Below, piece after piece: positions 15,731-25,400 of a stretch of 64,000 bases of DNA. Source of the DNA: GCA-1730015 sp964550655. Lineage in GTDB: Bacteria; Pseudomonadota; Gammaproteobacteria; Granulosicoccales; Granulosicoccaceae. The translations under genes were made by a program, and so were the position numbers. The first letter of the stretch is position 1; the number at the start of each line of letters is the position of its first letter. The DNA lies in the NCBI GenBank assembly GCA_964550655.1, contig CAZKAQ010000003.1, forward strand, positions 17,345 to 81,344. The letters run 5' to 3'. The notes beneath the pieces were generated by a model, which searched no databases, had not been told where the DNA came from, and saw only the letters and a list, made by a program, of their open reading frames with translations.

Positions 15731-17710
15731 TTATTCGTCTGCGGGTTGTTCATATTGCATAGCAAAGAATTTTTCTACGCTTTCAGGTCGCTGCACAATC
15801 CGCATACCGGGTAGGCTATCCAGGAACGTGTTGCCATAGGATTTTGTTTGTAAGCGCGGGTCGCAAATTACCAACAGACCCCGGTCATCTACATCGCGAA
15901 TCAGGCGACCTACGCCCTGCTTTAATGCAAGCACCGCTTTGGGCAGCTGAAAATCCATAAATGCATTGACCCCGTTTCGTTGCAAACCCTGTATGCGCGC
16001 CTGCAATACCGGATCACCCGGAGAAGCAAACGGAAGCTTGTCTATAATCACACAAGACAAAGCTTCGCCACGAACATCGACACCTTCCCAGAAACTACTG
16101 GTACCCAGTAGCACGGCATTGCCCAGAGACTGAAATGCCTCTACCAGTTCGCGCTTCGGCATTTGCCCCTGCACCAGTACCGGGTAATGACAATTGGCTC
16201 GCATGAAAGTAGCAGCGCTTTCCAGTGCACGATAACTGGTAAACAAGGCAAAGCAACGTCCTTCACTGGCATTGATTACATGTTCTGCCACGGCCAGAAC
16301 GGATTCATCAAACATGGGCGACTGTGGTTCCGGCATATTGGCTGGCAGGTACAGCATGGCATTTTTTTTATAATCAAACGGGCTATCGACTTGTAGTTCA
16401 TTGGTCTCTTCGATACCGAGCTGCGATTCAAAATGTTCAAAGCTGCCATTAACTGCAAGCGTTGCAGAAGTAAAAACCCATGCGCAGTTAAGTTGCGCCA
16501 GGGCACTTGAAAACGGTTTAGCTACATTTTGCGGCGTCAGGTTCAGACTGAACCCGGTACGATACGTTTCAAACCAGTGAACGTAATCTTCATCTCTGTT
16601 GTTGGCGAAGTTCTCTAACACTTCTAAATGTATCAGGCATCGTCGCTTACAGCTCTCGAGTCCTTTACCTCTGGCAGATGCTGCGTCCAGTGGCTCGTAC
16701 AACATCTCAAGCGATTCCTGTAAGTGCTCCAGTGCAGGGACAACACCTGCGAGTTCCTCTACTTTGCCCCATGCCTCACGTTGTTGCTCAAGGCCCAATG
16801 ACAATCGAAAGTCTCGCGTTGCCTTCTCGAGTGTGGCTGATCTGTCTCTTATCTCACTAACATCGGGCGCTTCGGTTAAGTACTCGGTATGGCAGTCACG
16901 CGCCAGATCAAACAATTGCCGGCTGCTTAAGCGCTGACCAAAAAAAAGCGCTGCCGTCTCGGGTAACTGATGCGCTTCATCAATAATAATGACTTCAGCA
17001 TCGGGCAATATCTCGCCGAAAGATCCTTCCTTCAGCGCCAGATCAGCACAGAACAAGTGATGATTGACGACAACAACATCGGCCTCCATAGCACGCTTGC
17101 GTGCTTTACTGACGAAGCAGCCAGCGAGATCGTCAGGTTCGTGATCTCTGCAGATGTCATCACTTGAAGTCACGTAAGACCAGACCGGTGACGACTCGGG
17201 CACGTCCAGTACCTCGGCGGTATCACCAGTGCGCGTTTGTTCTGACCAGTTACGAATGATATCCAGCTGTTTTGCGAGCTTTGGCTCTCGCAGCGCGGGA
17301 TTGCGCTGCGCTTTGAATAACCTGTGCTGGCAGAGATAGTTGGCGCGGCCTTTCAACAACGCGACTTTCGGGCTGAGTCGCAACACCTGACGCACAACGG
17401 GCAGGTCGGTGTGGAACAGCTGATCCTGCAGATGACGGGTACCGGTTGAAACTATAACCCGCTTGCCACAGGTGAGCGCAGGCACCAGGTAGGCGAAGGT
17501 CTTACCGACGCCGGTACCAGCCTCTGCAACGAGAACATTATCTTCAGCAATGCATTGATCGATTGCAGTGGCGAGTTGCTGTTGTTCTGCACGTTCGCGA
17601 AAGCCCTGCCTGGAATCTGCAAACGGGCCGTTGTTACCAAGAATGTCTGCAACGGTTTCAGGACCGGCATCAAAGACGGTATTTTCAGTCTCAGTATCGC
17701 TCATCGACAA
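15731..17710 (-). CDS. yoaA: DinG/YoaA-type ATP-dependent DNA helicase
   Basis: 659-residue XPD-like superfamily 2 helicase. Walker A AGTGVGKT is at 64-71 and the DEAH box at 244-247. The C-terminal helicase motifs include GVGRLIRDVDDRG. Family members carry a 4Fe-4S cluster held by four cysteines and act in replication-fork repair. Here Cys127, Cys187 and Cys198 occupy the expected places, but the site five residues after Cys187, normally cysteine, is Pro192. Cluster binding may be altered or use another ligand. It lies between a small lipoprotein gene (42 bases upstream) and tsaB (18 bases downstream), all on one strand. Confidence 0.92.
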   Translation of the reverse strand: MSMSDTETENTVFDAGPETVADILGNNGPFADSRQGFRERAEQQQLATAIDQCIAEDNVLVAEAGTGVGKTFAYLVPALTCGKRVIVSTGTRHLQDQLFHTDLPVVRQVLRLSPKVALLKGRANYLCQHRLFKAQRNPALREPKLAKQLDIIRNWSEQTRTGDTAEVLDVPESSPVWSYVTSSDDICRDHEPDDLAGCFVSKARKRAMEADVVVVNHHLFCADLALKEGSFGEILPDAEVIIIDEAHQLPETAALFFGQRLSSRQLFDLARDCHTEYLTEAPDVSEIRDRSATLEKATRDFRLSLGLEQQREAWGKVEELAGVVPALEHLQESLEMLYEPLDAASARGKGLESCKRRCLIHLEVLENFANNRDEDYVHWFETYRTGFSLNLTPQNVAKPFSSALAQLNCAWVFTSATLAVNGSFEHFESQLGIEETNELQVDSPFDYKKNAMLYLPANMPEPQSPMFDESVLAVAEHVINASEGRCFALFTSYRALESAATFMRANCHYPVLVQGQMPKRELVEAFQSLGNAVLLGTSSFWEGVDVRGEALSCVIIDKLPFASPGDPVLQARIQGLQRNGVNAFMDFQLPKAVLALKQGVGRLIRDVDDRGLLVICDPRLQTKSYGNTFLDSLPGMRIVQRPESVEKFFAMQYEQPADE

Positions 17711-17752
17711 CCGGAGTCACGCAGTGCAGCACCGGCTCGAAATGCTCGACGA

Positions 17753-18271
17753 TCACTGCTGAAGCTTGGCAGATTGCAGTTGTGCTTGTCTGGCGCCAAG
17801 TAAGTCACCTCTGCCTTCACGCGAACGCTCAATGATGATCCAGTTGCGATGACGCAGCGGCTGATTACTGGTGCCAGCCAGAAAATTCGACTTGGCGGCA
17901 AAATTTTCCGCCCGCAAGTGTGATCCTTCGATAAGTTCCAGTTCGGCAGCAGTACTCCAGAGTCCCGGGTCATTCGGGGTGATCGTAATGGCTTCCTGAA
18001 GTTTTAACTTGGCGGCCGGCAAATCACCCTGACGGCGCAGGGCATTAAACTCCTGCCAGAGGCGCGCGACGTCAGCGTCGGTAACGTCATGGCGAACCGT
18101 GCCGTCTTCGACAACATAAGTATTGTCGAGCTTTTCGCCGATAATTTCGCTCTGTTTTGCCTGAGTTGTTGTGTTTAAGGCGCAACCACTCATCAATGCC
18201 GCGATTGCAAAACCCAGGGCAAATTGACCTGAAGCTTTAGTTGTTGCACGGCCCATTCTCCAAAGATTCAT
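17753..18271 (-). CDS. Small lipoprotein with TPR-like helical repeats
   Basis: 172 residues from an ATG at 18271. The N terminus ends in a lipobox (ALMSGC), so a lipid-anchored protein is expected. The mature part holds TPR-like helical pairs (VARLWQEFNALRRQGDLPAA, then DPGLWSTAAELELIEG). An upstream extension to 18340 is open but crosses the ompA terminator hairpin, so I exclude it. It lies 42 bases before yoaA and is probably the first gene of the lipoprotein-yoaA-tsaB operon. Function unknown; E. coli also has a lipoprotein gene next to tsaB, but I see no clear relationship. Confidence 0.75.
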   Translation of the reverse strand: MNLWRMGRATTKASGQFALGFAIAALMSGCALNTTTQAKQSEIIGEKLDNTYVVEDGTVRHDVTDADVARLWQEFNALRRQGDLPAAKLKLQEAITITPNDPGLWSTAAELELIEGSHLRAENFAAKSNFLAGTSNQPLRHRNWIIIERSREGRGDLLGARQAQLQSAKLQQ

Positions 18272-18292
18272 CGTTACAGATCCGCAGGAATT

Positions 18293-18326
18293 AAAAAAGC
18301 CACCACCGGGACAACCGATGATGGCT
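18293..18326 (-). terminator. Rho-independent terminator of the ompA-like gene
   Basis: On the minus strand a 12-bp stem AGCCATCATCGG / CCGGTGGTGGCT (two G-U pairs) closes a short TTGTC loop and is followed by six T residues. It lies just downstream of the OmpA-family gene and upstream of the lipoprotein gene. Confidence 0.85.
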
Positions 18327-18370
18327 CTTAAGTGTATCAACTGCGGCCAGCAGTTGTAACCTTTGGCAGA

Positions 18371-19456
18371 TTACTCGATCACATGAAACTCGACACGTCG
18401 ATTCTCTCTGCGGCCCTCTTCAGTTGCATTATCAGCAATAGGCTTTGTCTCGCCAAATGCGCGTGCCGTCAACTGTTGCTGCGGTACGCCTCTGAGAATC
18501 AGGTAACGTACGGTCGACAGAGCACGCTTCTTGGATAGTTGAAGATTGTATCCTTCCGAACCCTGACTATCAGTGTGAGATTGAACTTCAACTTTCAGCG
18601 TCGGATCTCTCAACATGACGTCTGCCGCAACATTAAGTGCTATCTGAGCATCATCAAGCAACACATCTGAGTCAGGCTCAAAATTAACTCCTTCCAGCGC
18701 GCCACCAAAAATCGCGCAACCAGTGGCAGTCACTGCAGCTCCGGGAGCTGTATCCGGGCAGTCATCAATACTGTTAGGCACGCCATCACCGTCACTGTCG
18801 TCAACGATTGTAGCGGCTGTAGTAGTGACTTCATCACCCGGTGTGAATAAACCACCGTCAGGTACTGACGGTATAAAACCACCGTTACCACCGAATCTCC
18901 AAAGCAGACCCAGCGACGCCAATCTGGCATCTTCATCAAAAGCCTCATATTCACCACGCAAGGCCAGACCTATTGGCAGACCGTACTCAAGTCCAACACC
19001 ACCGCTCACATGTACATCGTTATCACGTTCAAATTCGAGCTCACTGTCATTGTCCAGTACGCCAACACCAAGCTTGACGAAAGCACCCAGTCCACGTCGC
19101 TCAACTAAAGCATCCCACCCACTGAGATTGAAAAAATGAAACAGACCGGAAAACTCCAGTACGCTGTAATCGATCTCACCAACATTGTTGGGCCCGATCT
19201 CCGCAGCACCGAGATCAGCGGCAGCCAATTCCAGCCCAATGCGTCGACTCACATCGTAACCGATCAGAAATTTGCCACCGGTATCCGATTCATCGTCAAT
19301 AGTCAGGGTATCTACCCGTGACTCAGGACTGAGGTCGGATACCCCCCCAGCAGCACCAATATAGAAGCGCTTGGAGAAGTTGTCGTTCTGCGCCGCCGCC
19401 GGGAGGCACAAAACTGTACTCGTAAGGGCTGCGACGAGGGATTTTCTTAAAATCAT
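18371..19456 (-). CDS. OmpA-family outer-membrane protein with TSP3 repeat
   Basis: 361 residues. A Sec signal peptide (about 1-22, ending AAAQ) is followed by an eight-stranded-type beta-barrel at about 25-205, a thrombospondin type-3-like calcium loop (DSDGDGVPNSIDDCPDTA), and a C-terminal OmpA peptidoglycan-binding domain at about 255-361 with VEVQSHTDSQG and the ENRRVEFHV end. This is the usual layout of OmpA/OprF-like proteins that tie the outer membrane to the wall. It is a single gene with its own terminator. The 700-base region upstream should hold its promoter, but I could not place one. Confidence 0.93.
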   Translation of the reverse strand: MILRKSLVAALTSTVLCLPAAAQNDNFSKRFYIGAAGGVSDLSPESRVDTLTIDDESDTGGKFLIGYDVSRRIGLELAAADLGAAEIGPNNVGEIDYSVLEFSGLFHFFNLSGWDALVERRGLGAFVKLGVGVLDNDSELEFERDNDVHVSGGVGLEYGLPIGLALRGEYEAFDEDARLASLGLLWRFGGNGGFIPSVPDGGLFTPGDEVTTTAATIVDDSDGDGVPNSIDDCPDTAPGAAVTATGCAIFGGALEGVNFEPDSDVLLDDAQIALNVAADVMLRDPTLKVEVQSHTDSQGSEGYNLQLSKKRALSTVRYLILRGVPQQQLTARAFGETKPIADNATEEGRRENRRVEFHVIE

Positions 19457-19992
19457 TACTGTTAATTCCCGCTTGTTAATTTTTATTTTGTTCGCCCGTT
19501 GGTCATCAGCGACATCCAGGGAAGCTGTTATCCGCTTCTTGCTTCCTGCTTCAGTTCAAAGCGATTAATGGGTTTTCGTATTCCACACAGAACTTATAGT
19601 TGAACAATTTGAAAAATGAACAAGAAATTTCAAATAACGGACCATTTTACAATCACGCTGAAAACGAATTGAAAACGAAAGGCCGTACTTTTAGATAGCC
19701 CGGAAGCGCTTGTGGGCTCGGTTACAGCGCTCGATTGGTGACTTCGGCTTGCATTCCGCAACGCTCCAATTAGTCAATTTGGTAATTTTTATGCCAACCT
19801 TTAACCAACTTGCGAACCACACAACCCCGTTTAACCCTGTCAGCCCGGCGTGCCATTTACGAACAACACCCGGTGAACACAGCTGTTAATTGAGTTGTTA
19901 TTTGCAGCCAACATTAAATCAGCACTAAAACACTCTTATATAAACAGCCTTCACCATCAGCACAGGTCAAAAACGGATTTGAAGTTTCGCCC

Positions 19993-20004
19993 GGCAAATT
20001 TGCC
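19993..20004. promoter_or_regulatory. 12-bp palindrome GGCAAATTTGCC, candidate operator
   Basis: Perfect inverted repeat about 24 bases upstream of the -35 box of the metal-operon promoter; CCCGG flanks recur on both sides. The position suits an activator site, but no regulator gene is present in the block. Confidence 0.4.
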
Positions 20005-20027
20005 CGGACAAACCAGACACACACGGG

Positions 20028-20056
20028 TTGACCGTTTGGTATTTATTGGCTACACT
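20028..20056 (+). promoter_or_regulatory. Sigma-70 promoter of the metal-efflux operon
   Basis: TTGACC at 20028-20033 and TACACT at 20051-20056 are separated by exactly 17 bases. Both hexamers match consensus at five or four of six positions. The first gene starts about 108 bases downstream, leaving a leader of about 100 bases. Confidence 0.65.
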
Positions 20057-20163
20057 TTACTGAGAGGTGAGCCGATTCAAGGCTGCTTCTCCTCGCCAAG
20101 GTTTAAACTCAAGGCAAAGTTTAACCAGGAGATACCTTTTCTTAATTAGTGTGTCAGGTGTCA

Positions 20164-20616
20164 ATGATCAGATTAGCTGCCCTGTTTTTTGTTGTATTCA
20201 GTGCGCTCAGCCTTTGGGCAGCACCTGCGGCAGCTCATGGCGGTCATCAACATAACGCATCGGTAAAAACCTCAACGCCGTTATCCGCTCTATCAGAACA
20301 CCATGTGAAATCTGAACAGATAAGCGACAGTGCGTATATGTTGTCCGATCACAAACAGGCTGCTTTTGATACAACCATAAATAAAATAAGTGCAGCTCAT
20401 AGTGCACCACTTATATTAGATTATACGCAGGACAAACATGATGAAGATTGCTGCAATACCGGCGCTCTTTGTTCCCCTGCAAGTGCTGCCCTTTTAACAT
20501 CACCCGGTTTCAAACAGCCGGTCCCTGCGCCTGCCCGACTTCCGTTGTCTTGCACAGAAACGGGAACCGGTCGGATAATTGCGCCGACGCTTCAACCTCC
20601 AAAACTCATCGCCTGA
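20164..20616 (+). CDS. Small exported His/Cys-containing protein of metal operon
   Basis: 150 residues from the ATG at 20164, which follows AGGTG five bases upstream; a longer GTG-started frame is less likely. A Sec signal (MIRLAALFFVVFSALSLWAAPAAA) is followed at once by HGGHQH, and the middle holds DEDCCNTGALC, so metal binding in the periplasm is plausible. I recognise no named family. Its place at the head of a CzcBA-type operon resembles small CzcI-like or metal-sensing periplasmic proteins, but I see no firm similarity. Confidence 0.65.
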   Translation: MIRLAALFFVVFSALSLWAAPAAAHGGHQHNASVKTSTPLSALSEHHVKSEQISDSAYMLSDHKQAAFDTTINKISAAHSAPLILDYTQDKHDEDCCNTGALCSPASAALLTSPGFKQPVPAPARLPLSCTETGTGRIIAPTLQPPKLIA

Positions 20617-20645
20617 TCTCCGACGGTCCCGCAAGGGAATAAAAC

Positions 20646-20689
20646 GGAGATAGCACTCGCACCTGAAGTTTAACGTGCGTGCGATCTCC
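20646..20689 (+). other. Intercistronic hairpin in metal operon
   Basis: GGAGATAGCAC-TC-GCAC pairs with GTGC-GTGC-GATCTCC with only small bulges, around a 12-base loop. It lies between the small first gene and the adaptor gene. There is no T-tract. It could be an mRNA processing or stability element or an attenuator that lowers downstream expression. Confidence 0.5.
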
Positions 20690-20709
20690 AGTACTGATGA
20701 GTTTGATCC

Positions 20710-22443
20710 ATGTTTCATCTATTCAATTGGCGTGCATGTCGCACTAAACACAACACCGGTAGACGCTCTTACCAGGCACTGCGTGCGATCCTGTGCGCGA
20801 ACCTGTTCGTTCTTACTGCCTGGGCACATGAAGGCCATGATCATGATGAGAAAGAAACGGTTATCGCTTCGGAAGCTCTGGCACGTGTTATCGCAAGCAG
20901 CGATCAATTCGAACTGGTTGGTATCGCAGAAACAAACACACTCATAATCTATGTCGACAGGTTTAACACAAATGACCCTGTTACAAACGCAGATATCGAA
21001 GTTACGATCGGCAACGATATCGCCATAGCTGAGCTCAACAATGACGACGTTTATATTGTCTCGTCTGAATTATTCGCTGCATCCGGCGAACATGAACTGA
21101 TCTTTTCTGTTACCACGCCGGAAACTGCTGACCTGTTAATCGGCACGCTTAGCATCGACGAGCCTCAGACGGTTTCCGATCAAGACACCGAGTACACCCT
21201 TTTGCCCTGGCTCGCGTGCGGACTTCTGTTAATCCTCGGGATGGTCATTGGCCACTTTTTCGGTATGCGCGCCAGACCGCTTGCGGCGAGTGCGCCGAGT
21301 GCGGTCAGCCTCATCGTTTTGGGCGCGTTCATGATCGCACCGCTAACCGCCGACGCGCACGAAGGTCATGAGCATGGAGCAGAAGATGCCGCGCCACCAG
21401 CCGGAGACCGCCCTGCTCGATTACCGGACGGCTCGGTCTTTCTGCCTAAACCGACTCAACGGCTTTTAACCATCAGAACCGAAATTATTGCCCCCGTACC
21501 GGCAGGCAGGTCTTATACGCTCGCCGGTCAAACTATTCCGGATCCGAATGCGAGCGGCGTTGTACAGGCGACAAGCGATGGTCAAATTGTCAAAGGCCAA
21601 TCCGATCTGCCGGTACTTGGACAGCGGGTCCGGCGTGGTGAAGCGCTGGCTGATCTTATCCCGGCAATCAGCGCCGATGCCGGTGTTGACCTCGCCAATG
21701 AGCGTGCCTCGATTGAACAATCCATCATCATGCTTGAGCGTCGGCTCGAGCGTCTGCGCGCGCTTAAACCGATTTCCATCGGTGATAACGGCGAAAGTGT
21801 AGAGGCTGTTCCGAAGGCGAGACTGACCGACCTTGAAGCCGAACTCGCCGCACTGAAAACCCGCCGCCGTAACGTACAACAATTTGTAACCGCACCTTCT
21901 GCGGTCAGAGCAAGTGCTGATGGCGTTATCGCCCGAATCAATTTCCGACCAGGTGAGGTTGTCGCCACAGGCGACACACTTTTTGAAGTTGTTGATCCGG
22001 CCCATGTCTGGGCCGAGACCGCACTGTTTGCAGATCAGAACGCACCCCCATACGGGATAGCGTTTACTGGCGTCGATGTCATTATGCCGGATGGCACCGC
22101 TTATGACGCATCCCCTGTAGGCGCCAGTGCAGTGCTCGTCAATCAGGCGCGCGTGATGCAGTTTCGCATCGATACAGATGAAGCCATACCGATCGGTTCA
22201 ACCGTCACGATTCGCCTGCAGACCGAGGCAAATGAAGAAGCACTGCTTGTACCGAATGAGGCAGTCGTGCGCGGCGCGACCGGGCTCAATGTCATCTGGA
22301 CTCACGCCAACGCCGAGACATTCGAACCCGTCATTGTCGACGTTGAGCCTTATGATGGCGCGCGCATGCGCGTCCTCACAACGCTACCTGGTAATGCGCG
22401 CATCGTGACAACCGGGGCGAGCTTGCTGGAACAGGTGAGATAA
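20710..22443 (+). CDS. RND metal-efflux periplasmic adaptor with N-terminal fusion
   Basis: 577 residues, longer than ordinary CzcB/CusB adaptors (about 350-520). The C-terminal ~340 residues are a standard HlyD/MFP adaptor: barrel-sandwich strands, an alpha-hairpin (ERASIEQSIIMLERRLERLR) and a beta-barrel, joining the inner-membrane pump to the outer-membrane channel. The N-terminal ~215 residues are extra: a signal-like start, AHEGHDH at 39-45, an Ig-like beta segment and a membrane helix at about 165-187. Then comes a second signal-like stretch leading into a second AHEGHEH at about 216-222. This looks like a fusion that kept the old adaptor's signal peptide inside. Four bases separate it from the pump gene. 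Confidence 0.88.
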   Translation: MFHLFNWRACRTKHNTGRRSYQALRAILCANLFVLTAWAHEGHDHDEKETVIASEALARVIASSDQFELVGIAETNTLIIYVDRFNTNDPVTNADIEVTIGNDIAIAELNNDDVYIVSSELFAASGEHELIFSVTTPETADLLIGTLSIDEPQTVSDQDTEYTLLPWLACGLLLILGMVIGHFFGMRARPLAASAPSAVSLIVLGAFMIAPLTADAHEGHEHGAEDAAPPAGDRPARLPDGSVFLPKPTQRLLTIRTEIIAPVPAGRSYTLAGQTIPDPNASGVVQATSDGQIVKGQSDLPVLGQRVRRGEALADLIPAISADAGVDLANERASIEQSIIMLERRLERLRALKPISIGDNGESVEAVPKARLTDLEAELAALKTRRRNVQQFVTAPSAVRASADGVIARINFRPGEVVATGDTLFEVVDPAHVWAETALFADQNAPPYGIAFTGVDVIMPDGTAYDASPVGASAVLVNQARVMQFRIDTDEAIPIGSTVTIRLQTEANEEALLVPNEAVVRGATGLNVIWTHANAETFEPVIVDVEPYDGARMRVLTTLPGNARIVTTGASLLEQVR

Positions 22444-22447
22444 CCCT

Positions 22448-25400
22448 ATGTTCCGTGCACTGGTTAATTTCTCGCTCGCCAATCGCTTGTTCGTTCTTGT
22501 GGCGGCGTTCCTGATGACGGCCTATGGCCTCATTACCTTGTCGCAGCTGCCGGTCGACGTCTTTCCTGATCTCAACAAACCGACGGTGACTATTAACATC
22601 GAAGCTGGCGGTCTTGCTCCGGAAGAGGTCGAACAACTCGTCGTTTTTCCCATTGAGACCGCAATGAACGGCGTATCAGGTGTGACGCGTGTGCGTTCAG
22701 TCTCCGGCATCGGGCTCGGCCTTGTGTTTGTCGAGTTTGACTGGGGCAGCGACATTTATCGCAATCGCCAGCTTATCGCAGAAAGCCTTAGCGGTGTGGA
22801 AGAACAATTGCCGGATGGCGTCAAACCCGTGCTCGGACCGATCTCATCCATCATGGGTGAAGTGTTGCTGATCGCCATGACGTCGGACCAGATCAGCGCA
22901 ATGGAAGTGCGTGAGCTTGCCGACTGGGTTGTCCGCCCGCGCCTGTTGGCGGTGCCCGGCGTCTCGCAGGTCATCCCGCTTGGCGGCGAGGTACGCCAAT
23001 ACCGGGTCGCACCCGATCTGACGCAGATGCGCATGCTTGGCGTGACATTAGACGACATCACAGCGACTGTAGGTGCATTCGGGGAAAATGCCGGTGGCGG
23101 ATTTGTCGATCAAAACGACCGCGAATATCTCTTGCGCACTGTTGGACGCACAACAAAGCTTGCAGATTTGCAAGAGCTCTCTGTTGCCACCCGCAACGGA
23201 CGACCAATCCTTTTAAAGCAGGTCGCCAGGGTAAGTTTCGCTGCCCGTCCGCCGCGCGGTGCCGGTGGATTTATGGGGGCGCCAGCCGTGATTATCTCGG
23301 TTCAGAAACAGCCCGGAATTGATACGGTCAATCTCACTGCACAAATCGAGACAGTACTTGGCGAACTGCAGCGGGCGATGCCGTCGGATGTAACGGTAGA
23401 TCAACTACTGTTTCGTCAGGCCGACTTTATCGAAACGTCTATCGATAATCTTCTGAAAGTGCTGCTCGAAGCCGGTGTTGTTGTTGCGATCATCCTGTCT
23501 TTGTTTTTACTCAACTGGCGCACGACTGCGATCTCACTGGTGGCCATCCCAATCTCTATTCTGGTCACGGTGCTGGTGTTCCGCTTGTTCGGGCTCAGTA
23601 TCAATACGATGACGCTGGGCGGTCTGGCTATCGCTATTGGCGAACTGGTCGATGACGCCGTCGTCGATGTTGAAAACATCATGCGACGCCTGAAAGAAAA
23701 TCGTAAAGGCGGATCGCAGAAACCTATTACGCAAGTTATCTCGGATGCATCTCAGGAAGTTCGTTCAGGGATAATCTATGCAACCCTGATCATCGTGCTG
23801 GTCTTCATACCGCTGTTTGCGCTATCGGGAATTGAAGGGCGTCTTTTCGCCCCGCTTGGCGTTGCCTATATAGTTTCTATTCTCGCAAGCCTCGTGACAG
23901 CTATTACCGTGACGCCGGTGCTCTGCTCTTACCTGTTGCCAAATATGAAACGCCTCGAAGCGCCGGATAGTCCGCTGGTACGCATCCTGAAACGCTGCAA
24001 TGCGCACGCACTCGACGGGGCCTTTCGCCATGCTCACCTTCTCGGTACAACAGTGGTGCTGGCCTTCATCGTCGCAGCCATAGCGGCAACCGCACTGCCG
24101 CGCAGCTTTCTGCCGCCCTTCAATGAAGGTTCACTGACAGTGAATGTTCTCCTGCAGCCGGGAATTTCACTCGAACAATCAAACCGTATCGGACGCACCG
24201 CCGAAACCCTGCTGCTTAATATCCCCGAAGTGCATACTGTTGGTCGGCGCACAGGTCGGGCCGAGCTCGACGAGCACGCTGAAGGTGTTCATTACAGCGA
24301 GATCGATGTCGATCTTAAAAAGTCCGAGCGATCACGAGACATGATCATGGCCGATATCCGCGAGCGGCTCGCAGTACTTCCGGCCTCGGTCAATGTCGGC
24401 CAGCCAATATCCCATCGACTTGATCATCTGCTGTCCGGCGTGCGAGCGGAAATCGCACTAAAGATTTATGGTGAAGACCTCGACACACTGCGCACGGTCG
24501 CCGAGAGCATGCGCGTACGGCTGCAAGGCGTACCGGGCCTGGTCGACCTGCAGGTTGAACGCCAGGTTCGTATTCCGCAGGTACAGACCAATATTGATTA
24601 TAAAAAAGCACAAAGCTTTGGCGTAACCCCGGCCGCACTGACAGACGCCATCGGTCAGCTTACCGATGGTATCAGGCTCGCAGAAGTCATCGACGGACCG
24701 GGACGGTTTGATGTGGTCCTGCGCGCAGGCGATGAAAACCGTACCACCACAGGCCTTCCATCTCTTCTGCTCGACACACCACAAGGCAAGCTACCGACAA
24801 GCCTTTTCGCCAACACTATTGAAACCGATGGCCCCAATCAAATCCTCAGGGAAAACGGCAGACGGCGCATCGTCGTGCTTGCAAATACAGACGGATCAAA
24901 CAGCGCGCGTATAGTGCGGGAAATCCGCGCTATTCTCGCCGAAGCGGATCTGCCCGTCGGGTATTTCACCAACCTTGAAGGCACGTTTAAAGCACGAGAG
25001 CACGCCACGCGACTGATCGGCGTTCTCGCACTGGTCTCACTCTCTTTGATCTTTATTGTGCTGTACAGCCGCTACCGATCAACGGCACTGGCATTGATCG
25101 TCATGGGCAATGTGCCCTTCGCGCTTGTTGGCTCGGTTGCAGCGCTGTGGATCGCCGGACAACCCTTGTCGCTCGCCAGCATGGTTGGCTTCGTTACGTT
25201 AACAGGCATTACTACACGCAACGGCATTTTGAAGATCAGCCACTACATCAATCTGGCACTCTACGAAGGTGAGACCTTCGGCCGTGACCTGATTGTTCGA
25301 GGCAGCCAGGAGCGTCTGACACCGGTTCTGATGACAGCACTTTCTGCAGGACTGGCCCTTATCCCACTTCTGATCGGCGCTGACCAGCCCGGCAAGGAAA

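Larger units (their letters stand above)
19457..20163. other. Long intergenic region between ompA-like gene and metal operon
   Basis: About 700 bases without a supported gene. The first half is A+T-rich and presumably holds the divergent ompA-like promoter. The second half holds a good promoter and a 12-bp palindrome for the metal-efflux operon, listed separately. An 84-codon plus-strand open frame overlaps that promoter and is rejected. No tRNA, attachment site or transposase remnant was seen. It marks the left edge of the accessory block. Confidence 0.5.

Noticed and set aside
18723..19139. 138-codon Ser/Pro-rich plus-strand open frame
   Set aside because: Antisense shadow of the OmpA-family gene; composition follows the opposite strand.
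19895..20149. 84-codon open frame before the metal operon
   Set aside because: It runs through the operon's promoter and palindrome and has no coding signals.
21466..22005. 179-codon minus-strand open frame in the adaptor gene
   Set aside because: Antisense shadow of a strongly supported gene; no domain.
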